Source of the DNA: JACMLD01 sp039916305 | GTDB lineage: Bacteria > Bacteroidota > Bacteroidia > Chitinophagales > Chitinophagaceae | DNA: 64,000 nt | Assembly: GCA_039916305.1 (NCBI GenBank) | Contig: JBDSLR010000018.1 | Coordinates: 86,960 to 150,959, forward strand | Direction of reading: 5' to 3' | Shown: positions 44,602-53,551 of the stretch, in pieces | Layout: each line of letters begins with the position of its first letter | Numbering within the stretch: the first letter of the stretch is position 1 | Program-made: the position numbers and the translations under genes | Notes under the pieces: model-generated | What the model saw: only the letters and a program-made list of their open reading frames with translations | Database searches by the model: none | What the model was told of the DNA's origin: nothing

Positions 44602-44941
44602 AGGGGTTCTTATTGAGCGGTATTGCTGTTACGCCGGAGTTTAAACGGTTTTAATAAATTGTTTAGTATTTTATGCCTGTTTAATTATTGCTGTATAAAA
44701 GGCTTAGGTAAAGGCCCTGACTTAAAATAAAAATTCCGTTGGTTTTAGCATATGATAGTGAGATTCAGGCAACAAGCTAACAAAGTTTTCTTGGCCGGTT
44801 TATTTTGGAGCGCAAATTACTGATTTAAACCATAGTGTGGCGGGCAGTTGCCGGCCATATTTTTTCAAAAAAAAACTGTTCTGGCAAACAAAACCCCGGC
44901 ATGTTATGCCGGGGCCTTTATAGTGTTGCTTTCATAGGTAT
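44602..44941. other. 340-bp gap between acyltransferase and esterase genes
   Basis: AT-rich, without a recognisable ORF. The right end holds the terminator hairpin at 44894-44914 that belongs to the esterase gene; the left end would carry the acyltransferase promoter, but no exact -7 box was found. Confidence 0.5.
44894..44914 (-). terminator. Rho-independent terminator of the esterase lipoprotein gene
   Basis: Perfect 9-bp stem CCCCGGCAT (44894-44902) / ATGCCGGGG (44906-44914) with a 3-nt loop; on the minus strand it is followed by TTTTGTTTG, 27 bp after the stop. Confidence 0.9.
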
Positions 44942-45781
44942 CTACTTGGCGGGTTCCCTTGTGTACTGCAGCATCCATTCGTACACATTTTTTCCATCAC
45001 ATTCCCTGGTGGCGGGGTTGGTGGCTTTGGTCCATGAATTATGGCCACCGCCTGACCAGATGGTTTTCTTTGCTGCTATAGCTGGTTTAAATGCATTTAC
45101 ATTATCTACGTTGGTAATAGTTGTACTTGCCGCCACTGTACCATCATCATTGTTATGAAATGCCCATACCGGCAGGTTTGCTTTGGCTATATTGCCCAGC
45201 TGATCTTTTGAAGGCCATGCAGCACCACAGATAGGCGCTACCGCCGCTACCCGATTGGCGTAAGCGGTTGCATAATCCCAGGTACCACCACCGCCCATGC
45301 TCAGGCCCGCCACATATATTCTTGATTCATCAACCCGGTAATTTGCTACTGCATAATCAATCATGGCATTTACATCAGCCGGTTGTGGCCACTCTTTAAA
45401 TTGGGGATTAATAACAATAAATGAATAGTTAACCCCATTTACCGTAAACTGTGCCGGAAATGTATGTTTGTTCAATAGATCCGGTACTGCGTTTGACAAC
45501 AGGCGTGGCAGATCTGTGCTGCCGTTGCCGGTTTCACCAACGCCATGCAGAAAAACCAGCAGTGGATATTTCTTGGTAGTAGAATCGTACCTGGCAGGTA
45601 ATGCTTTGTAGAAACCGCCTATGCGCGCATTTATAGCTATACTTACTGCTGTTTGCACAGCGGGCGCCGTTTCCGGCTGGTTATTGGCTACTTCTGCGGC
45701 AGACATGCTGTCTTTTTTACAACCCGCCAATACAATAGCGGCGGTACACAGGGAAAGGGTAAACCGGAGAAAAGGTTTCAT
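44942..45781 (-). CDS. Lipoprotein alpha/beta-hydrolase esterase (prolyl-oligopeptidase fold)
   Basis: Lipoprotein of 279 residues with lipobox LAGC (Cys20). The hydrolase fold shows LLVFLHGVGETG (about 74-85), nucleophile Ser in VAGLSMGGGGTW (about 165), Asp in FHNNDDGTV (about 215) and His in SGGGHNSW (about 247). It resembles the esterase/PHB-depolymerase-like peptidase S9 group seen as polysaccharide esterases. It acts outside the inner membrane; substrate unknown. It has its own terminator, and a nested stem-loop lies 73-114 bp upstream of its ATG. Confidence 0.88.
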   Translation of the reverse strand: MKPFLRFTLSLCTAAIVLAGCKKDSMSAAEVANNQPETAPAVQTAVSIAINARIGGFYKALPARYDSTTKKYPLLVFLHGVGETGNGSTDLPRLLSNAVPDLLNKHTFPAQFTVNGVNYSFIVINPQFKEWPQPADVNAMIDYAVANYRVDESRIYVAGLSMGGGGTWDYATAYANRVAAVAPICGAAWPSKDQLGNIAKANLPVWAFHNNDDGTVAASTTITNVDNVNAFKPAIAAKKTIWSGGGHNSWTKATNPATRECDGKNVYEWMLQYTREPAK

Positions 45782-46093
45782 GGTATGGATTTTTTATACA
45801 ACGGATTATAAACCGTATTATTTTCTATGATTGTAACAGATGTTTATTGATAGTGTTTTTACAAGAACACCTACGTGTTTATTCAGGTAAAAACATGGTA
45901 TAATAACTTATTTGAATCTTATTTGAAACTGCAGGGGGCTATTTTCAAACACCGTACCAAAACGGGTTGTATTTTATAGTAAAACGTTAATAAGGATTGT
46001 TGATCAGCATCAATGAAGACGCATGACCGGTCTGCCCTGAAAAGAAGTATGAGCGTGCAATAGGTAGAAATACAATGAGTGGAAATGTTGTGG
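45782..46093. other. 312-bp gap with a nested stem-loop
   Basis: Holds TGTTTTTAC (45854-45862) paired with GTAAAAACA (45887-45895), enclosing AACAC (45866-45870) paired with GTGTT (45875-45879). Located upstream of the esterase gene and downstream of the CNNM/CorC gene. Could be an operator, leader structure or weak terminator; no gene is seen. Confidence 0.5.
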
Positions 46094-47398
46094 TTATGCT
46101 TCTTCTTCCAAAGTATCTTTTGCTGGTTGTTCCATATGTACCAGCACCTTGTCTATGCGCTGTGCATCCATGTCTATGATTTCAAAATCAAAAATACGCC
46201 AGGTGAATTTTTCACCCGTATGAGGTATGTGCTCCAGTTCATGCAGGATGAACCCCGCGAGGGTGTCAAAATCATGTTCGCCTTCATTCATCCATTCGGT
46301 TTTTTCAAAACGGGTAAGAAAATCGTAGAAGGGTATTTGCGCATCTACCAGGTAAGAGCCATCCTCCCGTTCAAAAATTTCATAGTCGGGCATATCAGGC
46401 TCGGGTATATCGCCTACTATAGCTTCCAAAATATCATTGAGGGTAATTAATCCCAGCATGCTGCCGTATTCATCAACTACAAAACAGCAATGCGCCCGCA
46501 GCTCTTTAAATTTCTCCAGCACCTGGTAAGCACTGTTGTTTTCCGGCACAAATAACGCTGGTTTCATAATGTCTTTGAAGGGCGTGTCATCGCTGGTTAC
46601 ATACAGGTCTTTTATAGAAACAATCCCTTTTATATTGTCAATATCAGTATCGCAGATTGGATAAACAGAATGTGGTTCCCGGTCAATTTTATCACGGATG
46701 GCATCTTCGTTGTCATTCAGATCAAACCAGGTAATATCACTGCGGTGCGTCATCAGTGAAGTGATGTTTCGATCGCCGAGGTGAAAAACACGTTCAATAA
46801 TTTCCTGCTCTGCTTCATCAATGGTACCCTGTGTAGTGCCCTCACTGATGATGGCCTTTATTTCATCTTCCGTTACGGATTCGTCTTTAACTCCTTTCAG
46901 GTTAAATAATTTGAAAAAAATGCTGCTGGTTCTGTTAAGCAGCCACACAATAGGGTGGGTAACGCGGGAGAAAAAAATCATGGGTTGTGCCACCATGCGT
47001 GCAATACGTTCTGCCTTCTGCAGGCCAAGGCGTTTGGGAATCAGTTCACCAAAAATAATAGACAGAAAAGTAACAATGATAACAATGATGGTGGTAGAAA
47101 TGGTGCCCGCATAAGGCCTGAAAGCATCTATTTTTTCTACAACGGGTTTAAGGTAAACACCAAACCGTTCCCCGGAGTATACACCCGTTAAAATAGAGAT
47201 AAGGGTAATGCCTATCTGGGCAGCAGATAAAAACAGGTCAGGGTTATTGGCCAGGTCCAGTGCTATTCTTGCATGTGTATCGCCTTTTGAGGCCATGTTT
47301 TCAAGTCGTGACTTCCTTGCCGAAACCAGTGCTATCTCAGACATCACAAATAAACCATTCAAAAAAATAAGGGCAAGCAGTAGAAAAACATCTGTCAT
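46094..47398 (-). CDS. CNNM/CorC-family (hemolysin-like) CBS-domain membrane protein
   Basis: Protein of 434 residues: DUF21/CNNM membrane domain with three or four helices (about 1-190; FLLLALIFLNGLFVMSEIALV), two CBS domains (about 205-330; HRSDITWFDLNDNED, IVSIKDLYV, CCFVVDEYGSMLGLITL) and a CorC_HlyC domain (about 345-425). Such proteins are associated with Mg2+ or Co2+ homeostasis; related GldE proteins support gliding in Bacteroidota, but no gld genes are here. Its ATG overlaps the TGA of the PAP2 gene (TGATG), so the two are translationally coupled. Confidence 0.93.
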   Translation of the reverse strand: MTDVFLLLALIFLNGLFVMSEIALVSARKSRLENMASKGDTHARIALDLANNPDLFLSAAQIGITLISILTGVYSGERFGVYLKPVVEKIDAFRPYAGTISTTIIVIIVTFLSIIFGELIPKRLGLQKAERIARMVAQPMIFFSRVTHPIVWLLNRTSSIFFKLFNLKGVKDESVTEDEIKAIISEGTTQGTIDEAEQEIIERVFHLGDRNITSLMTHRSDITWFDLNDNEDAIRDKIDREPHSVYPICDTDIDNIKGIVSIKDLYVTSDDTPFKDIMKPALFVPENNSAYQVLEKFKELRAHCCFVVDEYGSMLGLITLNDILEAIVGDIPEPDMPDYEIFEREDGSYLVDAQIPFYDFLTRFEKTEWMNEGEHDFDTLAGFILHELEHIPHTGEKFTWRIFDFEIIDMDAQRIDKVLVHMEQPAKDTLEEEA

Positions 47399-48012
47399 CA
47401 GGCTCTTTTATTTTGTAAACTAACTAATCCTGCGTAATTATTGAAAAATTTGGCAATAATATAACCCAGGAAGGAACCCAGCAGGGCCCCGCTTATAACA
47501 TCAAACGGATAATGCACACCCACATACACCTGGGCAAAGCAAATAATGGCCGCCCACACAAAAAACAGCTGTACCCAGCGCGAGGTGTATGAACGGAAGG
47601 TAACTACAATAAACATAGCCAGTCCAAAATGGTTGGTAGCATGGGAAGAAGTAAAGCCGGAGCTGCGGGGACAATAATTGGCCAGTATCCTGATTTGCTG
47701 TGCCAGTGCAGCATTCTGGCAGGGCCTTAACCTAAAAATATGGTCTTTGATCAGGTGGCTGCTTACCAGGTCGCATAGCGCTGCAGTACAAATTGCAAAG
47801 AGCATCCATAACAATCCCCGTTTACCAAAATTTAATGTCGCAAAAACCAGCAGGAACAAATAAAGGGGCACCCATAAATTTGATTCACGCAAAAAAGGCA
47901 TTACGGTATCAAAGAATGGATTGGCCATGCTGTTGTTTATGAAGAAGAAAAATTTCTTTTCAAAAGCATCCAGACCTGTAAACCAGTATGCGCCTGTTTG
48001 TAAAAAAAACAT
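47398..48012 (-). CDS. PAP2-family membrane phosphatase
   Basis: Lipid or pyrophosphate phosphatase of about 204 residues with about six membrane helices. Motif 1 KDHIFRLRP (K-x6-RP) is complete; motif 2 is SSGFTSSHATN, with His in place of the usual SGH context; motif 3 is AQVYVGVHYPFD, where the common Ser-Arg is Ala-Gln but His-x3-Asp is intact. The Met at 48012 was chosen because a consensus -7 box lies at 48017-48024; the longer frame from 48087 would run across the promoter of both divergent genes. Candidate undecaprenyl-pyrophosphate or lipid phosphatase. Confidence 0.9.
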   Translation of the reverse strand: MFFLQTGAYWFTGLDAFEKKFFFFINNSMANPFFDTVMPFLRESNLWVPLYLFLLVFATLNFGKRGLLWMLFAICTAALCDLVSSHLIKDHIFRLRPCQNAALAQQIRILANYCPRSSGFTSSHATNHFGLAMFIVVTFRSYTSRWVQLFFVWAAIICFAQVYVGVHYPFDVISGALLGSFLGYIIAKFFNNYAGLVSLQNKRA

Positions 48013-48016
48013 GCTG

Positions 48017-48024
48017 CAAAAGTA
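48017..48024 (-). promoter_or_regulatory. -7 promoter box abutting the PAP2 gene
   Basis: Minus-strand TACTTTTG, exact consensus, ends 4 bp before the ATG at 48012, again implying a leaderless or very short-leader transcript. Confidence 0.5.
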
Positions 48025-48081
48025 ATCAGTAAAGTTGAGTGTTGATTTTAAAGTATTTTGCAGCAGATTTACATTTTCACT

Positions 48082-50076
48082 ATGCAAAGTATACCCCGTC
48101 TTATCCGCTGGATTGCTGCGGTAGCACTGTTTTTTTTTATACTGATGTTTTTGCTGCGGGTATCTGCTTATCTGTATTTTGCGCCCCCCGGTTTACAGGC
48201 TGCTGATGCAATCAAGTCGTTCTGGCTGGGTTTCCGCTTCGATGCGCGCGAAGTAGGTTTGCTATGCCTGCTGCTGCTATTGACTGGATCGGTTCCGGCC
48301 CTGCATCCCTTTACCACTAAAGCAGGAAAAAGAATTGCTTTCGCAATACTGGCAACTTTCCTGGTGGCTGTAATTTTTTTCTATGTGTTTGATTTTTTAC
48401 ATTTCCGTTACCTGCTGCAGCGCCTCAACGCCAGTGCATTAAGTTTTCTGCAAGATGCCAGAATATCCGGTACAATGGCATGGCAAACCTATCCTGTTAT
48501 CAGGATTTTGCTGGGTATGCTGCTGGCTTTTGGAGTCCTGTTCTGGATACTGCGCCGGCTCTATAACAAAACAGCGGTCACAGTATACAGGGGCAGCGCA
48601 GCAAAACGTGTGTTGCTGTCCGTGATGATGTTTTTGTTGTGTGCTCTCGGTATCTTTGGAAGGCTCGGTCAATACCCCCTGCGCTGGAGTGATGCATTTG
48701 ATTTGGGCAGCGATTTCCAGGCCAACCTGGCACTCAATCCTTTTCAATCTTTTTTCAGTTCACTGAGTTTCCGGTCCTCGTCTTATGATTTGGCCAGGGT
48801 TAAAAAAGACTACCCGCTTACGGCAGCTTACCTTGGTGTGGTTACACCAGATTCGGCCATGCTTACCTATGAAAGAACGGTAAAAAGAAGGGCGACAGAT
48901 ACCGTGCAGCAGCAACCCAATATTATAATGGTAATCTGCGAATCTTTCAGTGCGTACAAAAGTTCTATGTGGGGCAATCCGCTCAATACCACCCCTTATT
49001 TTAGTGAACTTTGTAAGCAGGGTTTGTTTTTTGATAACTGCTTTACACCCTCTTTTGGTACCGCAAGGGGGGTGTGGGCAAGCATTACCGGCATACCCGA
49101 TGTGGAATTGAATAAAACGGCCAGCCGAAATCCCGCTATGGTAGACCAGCATACCATCATCAATGATTTTAATGGGTACGATAAGTTTTATTTTTTGGGG
49201 GGAAGCACCAGCTGGGCCAATATCAGGGGCGTGCTCACCAATAATATCAATAACCTGCATTTGTACGAAGAGCAGGATTATACCTCTCCTAAAATAGATG
49301 TTTGGGGTATCAGCGACCGTAACCTTTTCAAAGAAGCCAACCTCGTTTTAAAGCAGCAGGTAAAACCGTTTTTTGCAGTAATACAGACCGCCGATAACCA
49401 CCGCCCGTATACCATACCGGCAGAAGATTTAAAATCATTTAAGAAAATAACACTTCCGGCAGATAGTTTAAAAAAATATGGGTTTGATAACGATGATGAG
49501 CTGAATGCTTTCCGGTTTACCGATTTTTGTTACCAGTCTTTTATAGAAGCCGCAAGAAAAGAAGGCTATTTTGATAATACTATTTTCATGTTTATTGGTG
49601 ATCACGGTATTAACGGTAATGCAGGTAAGATGTTTCCACCGGCGTGGAGCGATGACGGCTTAACAAGAAACCACGTGCCGTTGTTGTTTTACGCACCAAA
49701 AATGATTGCCGCACGGCGGCTGCATTGTGTAGCATCCCAGGTAGATGTATTGCCCACGCTGGCGGGGCTGGCAAATATTGATTATACCAATACCAGTTTT
49801 GGCCGCGACCTGGTAAAGCAGTATGCAACAGACAGCGGAAAAAGTAATATGGCATTTATCTACGATGCAGACAACAGGGATATAGGGATTATAAAAGGCA
49901 GCTGGTATTACACGCGTAACCAGCAGGGTAACCAGGAAAAAATGCTGTGGGCCGATTTTGCTGCGGCACCTGATACAGGCAACAGGGATTCGCTCATTAT
50001 AATAAACCGTGCCTGTACAGAAGCTGTTTTTGAAACTGCGCGGTACATGCTGAAAAATAACAAGAAGAAGTTGTAA
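48082..50076 (+). CDS. LtaS-like sulfatase-fold membrane transferase
   Basis: About 664 residues. Five N-terminal membrane helices (about 7-190) precede a periplasmic alkaline-phosphatase/sulfatase fold (about 280-600), the layout of lipoteichoic-acid synthases and of phosphoethanolamine/glycerol transferases. Seen motifs are IIMVICESFSAYKS with the metal-binding Glu, FGTARGVWASITGIP where the nucleophile Thr is expected, and FIGDHGINGNAG with Asp/His ligands. Gram-negative members modify periplasmic glucans or lipids. The ATG at 48082 opens the first helix; the TTG at 48058 is less likely. Divergent from the PAP2 gene. Confidence 0.9.
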   Translation: MQSIPRLIRWIAAVALFFFILMFLLRVSAYLYFAPPGLQAADAIKSFWLGFRFDAREVGLLCLLLLLTGSVPALHPFTTKAGKRIAFAILATFLVAVIFFYVFDFLHFRYLLQRLNASALSFLQDARISGTMAWQTYPVIRILLGMLLAFGVLFWILRRLYNKTAVTVYRGSAAKRVLLSVMMFLLCALGIFGRLGQYPLRWSDAFDLGSDFQANLALNPFQSFFSSLSFRSSSYDLARVKKDYPLTAAYLGVVTPDSAMLTYERTVKRRATDTVQQQPNIIMVICESFSAYKSSMWGNPLNTTPYFSELCKQGLFFDNCFTPSFGTARGVWASITGIPDVELNKTASRNPAMVDQHTIINDFNGYDKFYFLGGSTSWANIRGVLTNNINNLHLYEEQDYTSPKIDVWGISDRNLFKEANLVLKQQVKPFFAVIQTADNHRPYTIPAEDLKSFKKITLPADSLKKYGFDNDDELNAFRFTDFCYQSFIEAARKEGYFDNTIFMFIGDHGINGNAGKMFPPAWSDDGLTRNHVPLLFYAPKMIAARRLHCVASQVDVLPTLAGLANIDYTNTSFGRDLVKQYATDSGKSNMAFIYDADNRDIGIIKGSWYYTRNQQGNQEKMLWADFAAAPDTGNRDSLIIINRACTEAVFETARYMLKNNKKKL

Positions 50077-50141
50077 CAGCAAAACAGCCACGCATACCTT
50101 AAAAACTAGGGTGATCTTTTCTGCATATATTTAAATAAACA

Positions 50142-50149
50142 TATTTTTG
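50142..50149 (+). promoter_or_regulatory. -7 promoter box abutting the DUF3667 gene
   Basis: TATTTTTG, exact consensus, ends 4 bp before the ATG at 50154. Confidence 0.5.
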
Positions 50150-50153
50150 AAAC

Positions 50154-50903
50154 ATGTCAGTACATGCCTGCAAAAACTGTGGTCTGTCTTTAGAAGGAAA
50201 TTTTTGTGCCAGCTGTGGCCAGTCGTCTCATACAGAAAAAATCAATGCTGCTTATTTTTTGCATGATATCCCGCATTCTGTATTTCACGTTGACAAGGGA
50301 TTTTTTTATACCCTCAAGAAAATGTTTGCAGATCCGGGGACGGCTTTACGCGATTACCTGAGTGGGAAACGGGTTATGCATTACCGGCCCTTTGCATTTG
50401 TACTGCTGATGTCTACAATCTGTACATTGCTTATTAAAGGAATTAATTACCTCGTCAACCTGCGTTTTGAAAAGGAAAACCCCGGTCATGCACTGGAGTT
50501 CGGGCACGGTCTTTTTGTAAAATATCCCAGCCTGCTAATTTTTATTATGATACCGCTGCTCAGTTTGATTACCTGGCTTTTTTTTTACAGGCGGCCATTT
50601 AATTACTGGGAGCATTTCCTGGTAAACACCTACCTGGCCGCCAACCTGAATGTGTTTCTATTGCTTATCAGTTTGTTTCAGCTGATGCGGTATTATATTT
50701 CCGGGTCATATGGCGTTAACTACGTAGCGTTTATGTGTTTGTTTATGGCTTATTATGGCCATGCATTCGGAAGTTTAATGTCTACATCAGGAAAGCTGGT
50801 CAATAATATCATTATCCTGGTATTTATGAATTTCTTCATGGCTTCTGCTTATATGACTGCTTTTATTTTTACCGGAATGATGAACGGGTGGGTAGTGAAA
50901 TAA
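50154..50903 (+). CDS. DUF3667 membrane protein with zinc-ribbon
   Basis: Protein of 249 residues typical of Bacteroidota. The N-terminus is a zinc-ribbon (CKNCG at about 5-9 and CASCGQ at about 18-23), then HDIPHSVFHVDKGFFYTL and the family core FADPGTALRDYLSGKRVMHYRPFAFVL (abridged: PGTALRDYLSGKR and YRPFAF), followed by four or five membrane helices. Function unknown. A consensus -7 box ends 4 bp before the ATG. Confidence 0.92.
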   Translation: MSVHACKNCGLSLEGNFCASCGQSSHTEKINAAYFLHDIPHSVFHVDKGFFYTLKKMFADPGTALRDYLSGKRVMHYRPFAFVLLMSTICTLLIKGINYLVNLRFEKENPGHALEFGHGLFVKYPSLLIFIMIPLLSLITWLFFYRRPFNYWEHFLVNTYLAANLNVFLLLISLFQLMRYYISGSYGVNYVAFMCLFMAYYGHAFGSLMSTSGKLVNNIIILVFMNFFMASAYMTAFIFTGMMNGWVVK

Positions 50904-50994
50904 AGTAGCAGCATACAGGTGCCAGTGTTCCATACCGGGTAGCAGTCAACCGTCCTCCGGCAGTATTTTGAAGATCAACCGGTGGACCGGACAA

Positions 50995-51741
50995 CTATTT
51001 TATTTTCCTTGCAATCATGATCAGTCGTGGAGATTTTTTTACATCGTAACTGCCCAGCTGGTAATCGCCAAATACCTCCTGCATCTGCAAATGATGAAAA
51101 GCAAACATATCATTGAAATCACCCAGTGAAAATTTGGCTACTTTTTCGGTAAACTCCAGGGGTGTTTCCAGCGCATCATCTTCCACAATAATTTTTTTAT
51201 AAAAATGCGTTTCATCAAACCATTTTGTAAGGTGAAAATTAACGCCTTCCATTTCTTTGTCTGACTTATGAATGAGGTTGTCTTCAGCATAGTGTACATT
51301 CAGGTAATCCATGACCAGTACAGCACCGGATTTTAATGATTGGGCAATGGTGCGGATGGCATTGTAATGTTCACGCTCTGTTCTGAAGTAACCAAAGCTT
51401 GTAAAAAAGTTAAAAGCATAATTATAATAACCCATCCAGTAAGGCAGGCGGATATCATGCTGATAGAAATGAAGTGTTGGTGATTCCAAAGCCTGGGCAA
51501 AAGCAATGTTTTCTGCAGAAAGGTCAATGCCAGTAACATCGTAGTCCCCGGCGGCCAGTATTTTTGCGTGCCTTCCCCTGCCACAGGCCACATCCACCAG
51601 TATTGAGCCTGCGGGCGGTTGTAAATGCGCCAGCAGCTTCGTGATAAAGCTGGCGGCCTCTGCCTCATCCCTGTTAAAATACAATTGATGATAGTAAGGT
51701 GAGTTAAACCAGTCCCTGAACCATTCCGCGGAAGAAGCCAT
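50995..51741 (-). CDS. Class I SAM-dependent methyltransferase
   Basis: Cytoplasmic methyltransferase of 248 residues. Motif I is LVDVACGRGRHAKIL (about 48-62), motif II has VTGIDLSAENI (about 69-79), and motif III region LVMDYLNVHY follows at about 143-152. The N-terminal EWFRDWFNSPYYHQLYF is shared by many Bacteroidota homologues. The target, small molecule or macromolecule, is unknown. Convergent with the DUF3667 gene. Confidence 0.9.
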   Translation of the reverse strand: MASSAEWFRDWFNSPYYHQLYFNRDEAEAASFITKLLAHLQPPAGSILVDVACGRGRHAKILAAGDYDVTGIDLSAENIAFAQALESPTLHFYQHDIRLPYWMGYYNYAFNFFTSFGYFRTEREHYNAIRTIAQSLKSGAVLVMDYLNVHYAEDNLIHKSDKEMEGVNFHLTKWFDETHFYKKIIVEDDALETPLEFTEKVAKFSLGDFNDMFAFHHLQMQEVFGDYQLGSYDVKKSPRLIMIARKIK

Positions 51742-51755
51742 GCCTTAAATTTCAT

Positions 51756-51763
51756 CAAATGTA
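51756..51763 (-). promoter_or_regulatory. -7 promoter box of the methyltransferase gene
   Basis: Minus-strand TACATTTG, exact consensus, 14 bp before the ATG at 51741. Confidence 0.5.
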
Positions 51764-51968
51764 GCAGTGAAAAACAACATACCGCGGCATCCCGCCTGAT
51801 AAATGTTAATAATTTGAGGGATACTACCTTTTCGGGGTATATGTAAATAAAAATTATTGCTATATCTTTATCGGAACAGTGAATAACTTTCTTCCAAATC
51901 TTTGAATTGCCCCGTTTTCCGTCTTCATAAACCCTTATTTTCGCACTGTAAGAAAACCTTATTAAACC

Positions 51969-53348
51969 GTGGCATTAATCAAGAGTATATCAGGCATCCG
52001 TGGAACTATTGGTGGTTATAGCAACGAGAATTTAACCCCTCCGGACATCGTAAAATTTGCTGCAGCGTACGGTACCTGGCTTTCTAAAGAACACAATGGA
52101 AAAAAAGTAGTTATAGGCCGCGATGGGCGTATGAGCGGAGACATGGTCAGCAGCCTTGTTATAAATACTTTACTCGCACTGGGTATCAACGTGGTTGATC
52201 TCGGCCTGTCTACCACACCTACCGTTGAAATGGCGGTAGTATGGGAAAATGCAGACGGCGGTATTATCATAACAGCCAGCCACAACCCCAAAGAATGGAA
52301 TGCACTGAAACTATTGAATAAAGCCGGCGAATTCATCAATGGAGAAGAAGGTGCCGCTATTTTGCAACTGGCCGCCAAAGGCGATTTTCTTTTTGCCAGT
52401 GTTGACAAAATGGGGCAGCTCACAAAAAATACGCATACCCTGCAGAAACATATTGATGCGGTAGTAAATTACCCGCTGGTGGATGTTGATCTGATTAAAC
52501 TAAAAAATTATAAAGTAGTTGTAGATGTAATTAACTCCACCGGTGCTTTATTTTTACCTCCCTTGTTAAAGGCCCTGGGTGTAGAAGATGTGATTGTGCT
52601 GAACGGAGAAGTAAATGGAAAATTTGCACACAATCCGGAGCCCCTGCCCGGAAATTTATCACAGCTGAGTTCTGAAGTAAAAAAACAAAATGCATCTTTT
52701 GGTATTGCAACTGACCCTGATGTAGACAGGCTTTGTTTTGTTTGCGAAGACGGCAGCATGTTTGGTGAAGAATACACGCTGGTAGCAGTGGCTGATTATA
52801 TATTGGGTAAAAGAAAAGGCAATACCGTGTCCAATATGTCTTCTACCAAGGCACTGAAGGATATTACCGTGAAACATGGTGGTGAATATTTTCCTTCTGC
52901 GGTAGGCGAGGTAAATGTGGTAAAGAAAATGAAGGAAACCAATGCTGTTATCGGCGGCGAAGGCAACGGTGGCATCATTGTTCCGGATCTGCATTACGGC
53001 CGGGATGCGCTGATTGGCATTGGCCTGTTTCTAAGCGCCCTGGCGCAGCACAAAAATGGCCTTAAATCTTTCAGGGCCCGCTACCCCGATTACTTTATCT
53101 CCAAGAATAAGATAGAGCTGGAAAAGGGCATTAATGTAGCAGCTATTTTCGAAAAAATACAGGCTAAGTATAAGAAGCAACCGGTTAATACAGAAGACGG
53201 TTTAAAAATTGAATTTGACAACGACTGGGTGCATCTCCGCACGTCCAATACAGAACCCATTATACGTATCTATGCGGAAAGCAATTTTGAAACCACTGCT
53301 AATAATATAGCACTCAGGCTGATGCAGGATATAAAGGAGTTTATGTAA
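51969..53348 (+). CDS. glmM: Phosphoglucosamine mutase (GlmM-like phosphohexomutase)
   Basis: Alpha-D-phosphohexomutase of 459 residues; GlmM-type members make glucosamine-1-phosphate for peptidoglycan and LPS. Active-site phosphoserine lies in IITASHNPKEWN (about 100), metal-binding loop in ATDPDVDRLCF (about 240), sugar-binding loop in GGEGNGGII (about 324) and phosphate-binding RTSNTEPIIRIYAES near the C-terminus (about 420). The start is a GTG, supported by homologues that begin with the same ALIKSISGIRGTIGG segment. A phosphomannomutase/phosphoglucomutase specificity is possible; GlmM is the best guess. Confidence 0.92.
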   Translation: MALIKSISGIRGTIGGYSNENLTPPDIVKFAAAYGTWLSKEHNGKKVVIGRDGRMSGDMVSSLVINTLLALGINVVDLGLSTTPTVEMAVVWENADGGIIITASHNPKEWNALKLLNKAGEFINGEEGAAILQLAAKGDFLFASVDKMGQLTKNTHTLQKHIDAVVNYPLVDVDLIKLKNYKVVVDVINSTGALFLPPLLKALGVEDVIVLNGEVNGKFAHNPEPLPGNLSQLSSEVKKQNASFGIATDPDVDRLCFVCEDGSMFGEEYTLVAVADYILGKRKGNTVSNMSSTKALKDITVKHGGEYFPSAVGEVNVVKKMKETNAVIGGEGNGGIIVPDLHYGRDALIGIGLFLSALAQHKNGLKSFRARYPDYFISKNKIELEKGINVAAIFEKIQAKYKKQPVNTEDGLKIEFDNDWVHLRTSNTEPIIRIYAESNFETTANNIALRLMQDIKEFM

Positions 53349-53478
53349 ATCCCTTAACACTTACAGGTTATTGCTAATGGATGGCGCCTTCTTTTATAAG
53401 CAAGTGCAGCACAGCCAGCTGTTGTTGACTGAAAAACTGCTGCCGGCGAAGAGCGATATATTAGTGTTTTAATAGCGC

Positions 53479-53506
53479 TTTGGCTACTTTCATTTTCTTA
53501 ACTTTG
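53479..53506 (+). promoter_or_regulatory. Promoter of the cysteine desulfurase gene
   Basis: TTTG (53479-53482), 16-bp spacer, then TAACTTTG (53499-53506), an exact -7 box. This is the best -33/-7 pair in the window, with a slightly short spacer. Leader of about 40 nt. Confidence 0.6.
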
Positions 53507-53551
53507 CACATCTTTTAAAAATTAAAAAATGCCCCATTTGGGGTTAGGTGT

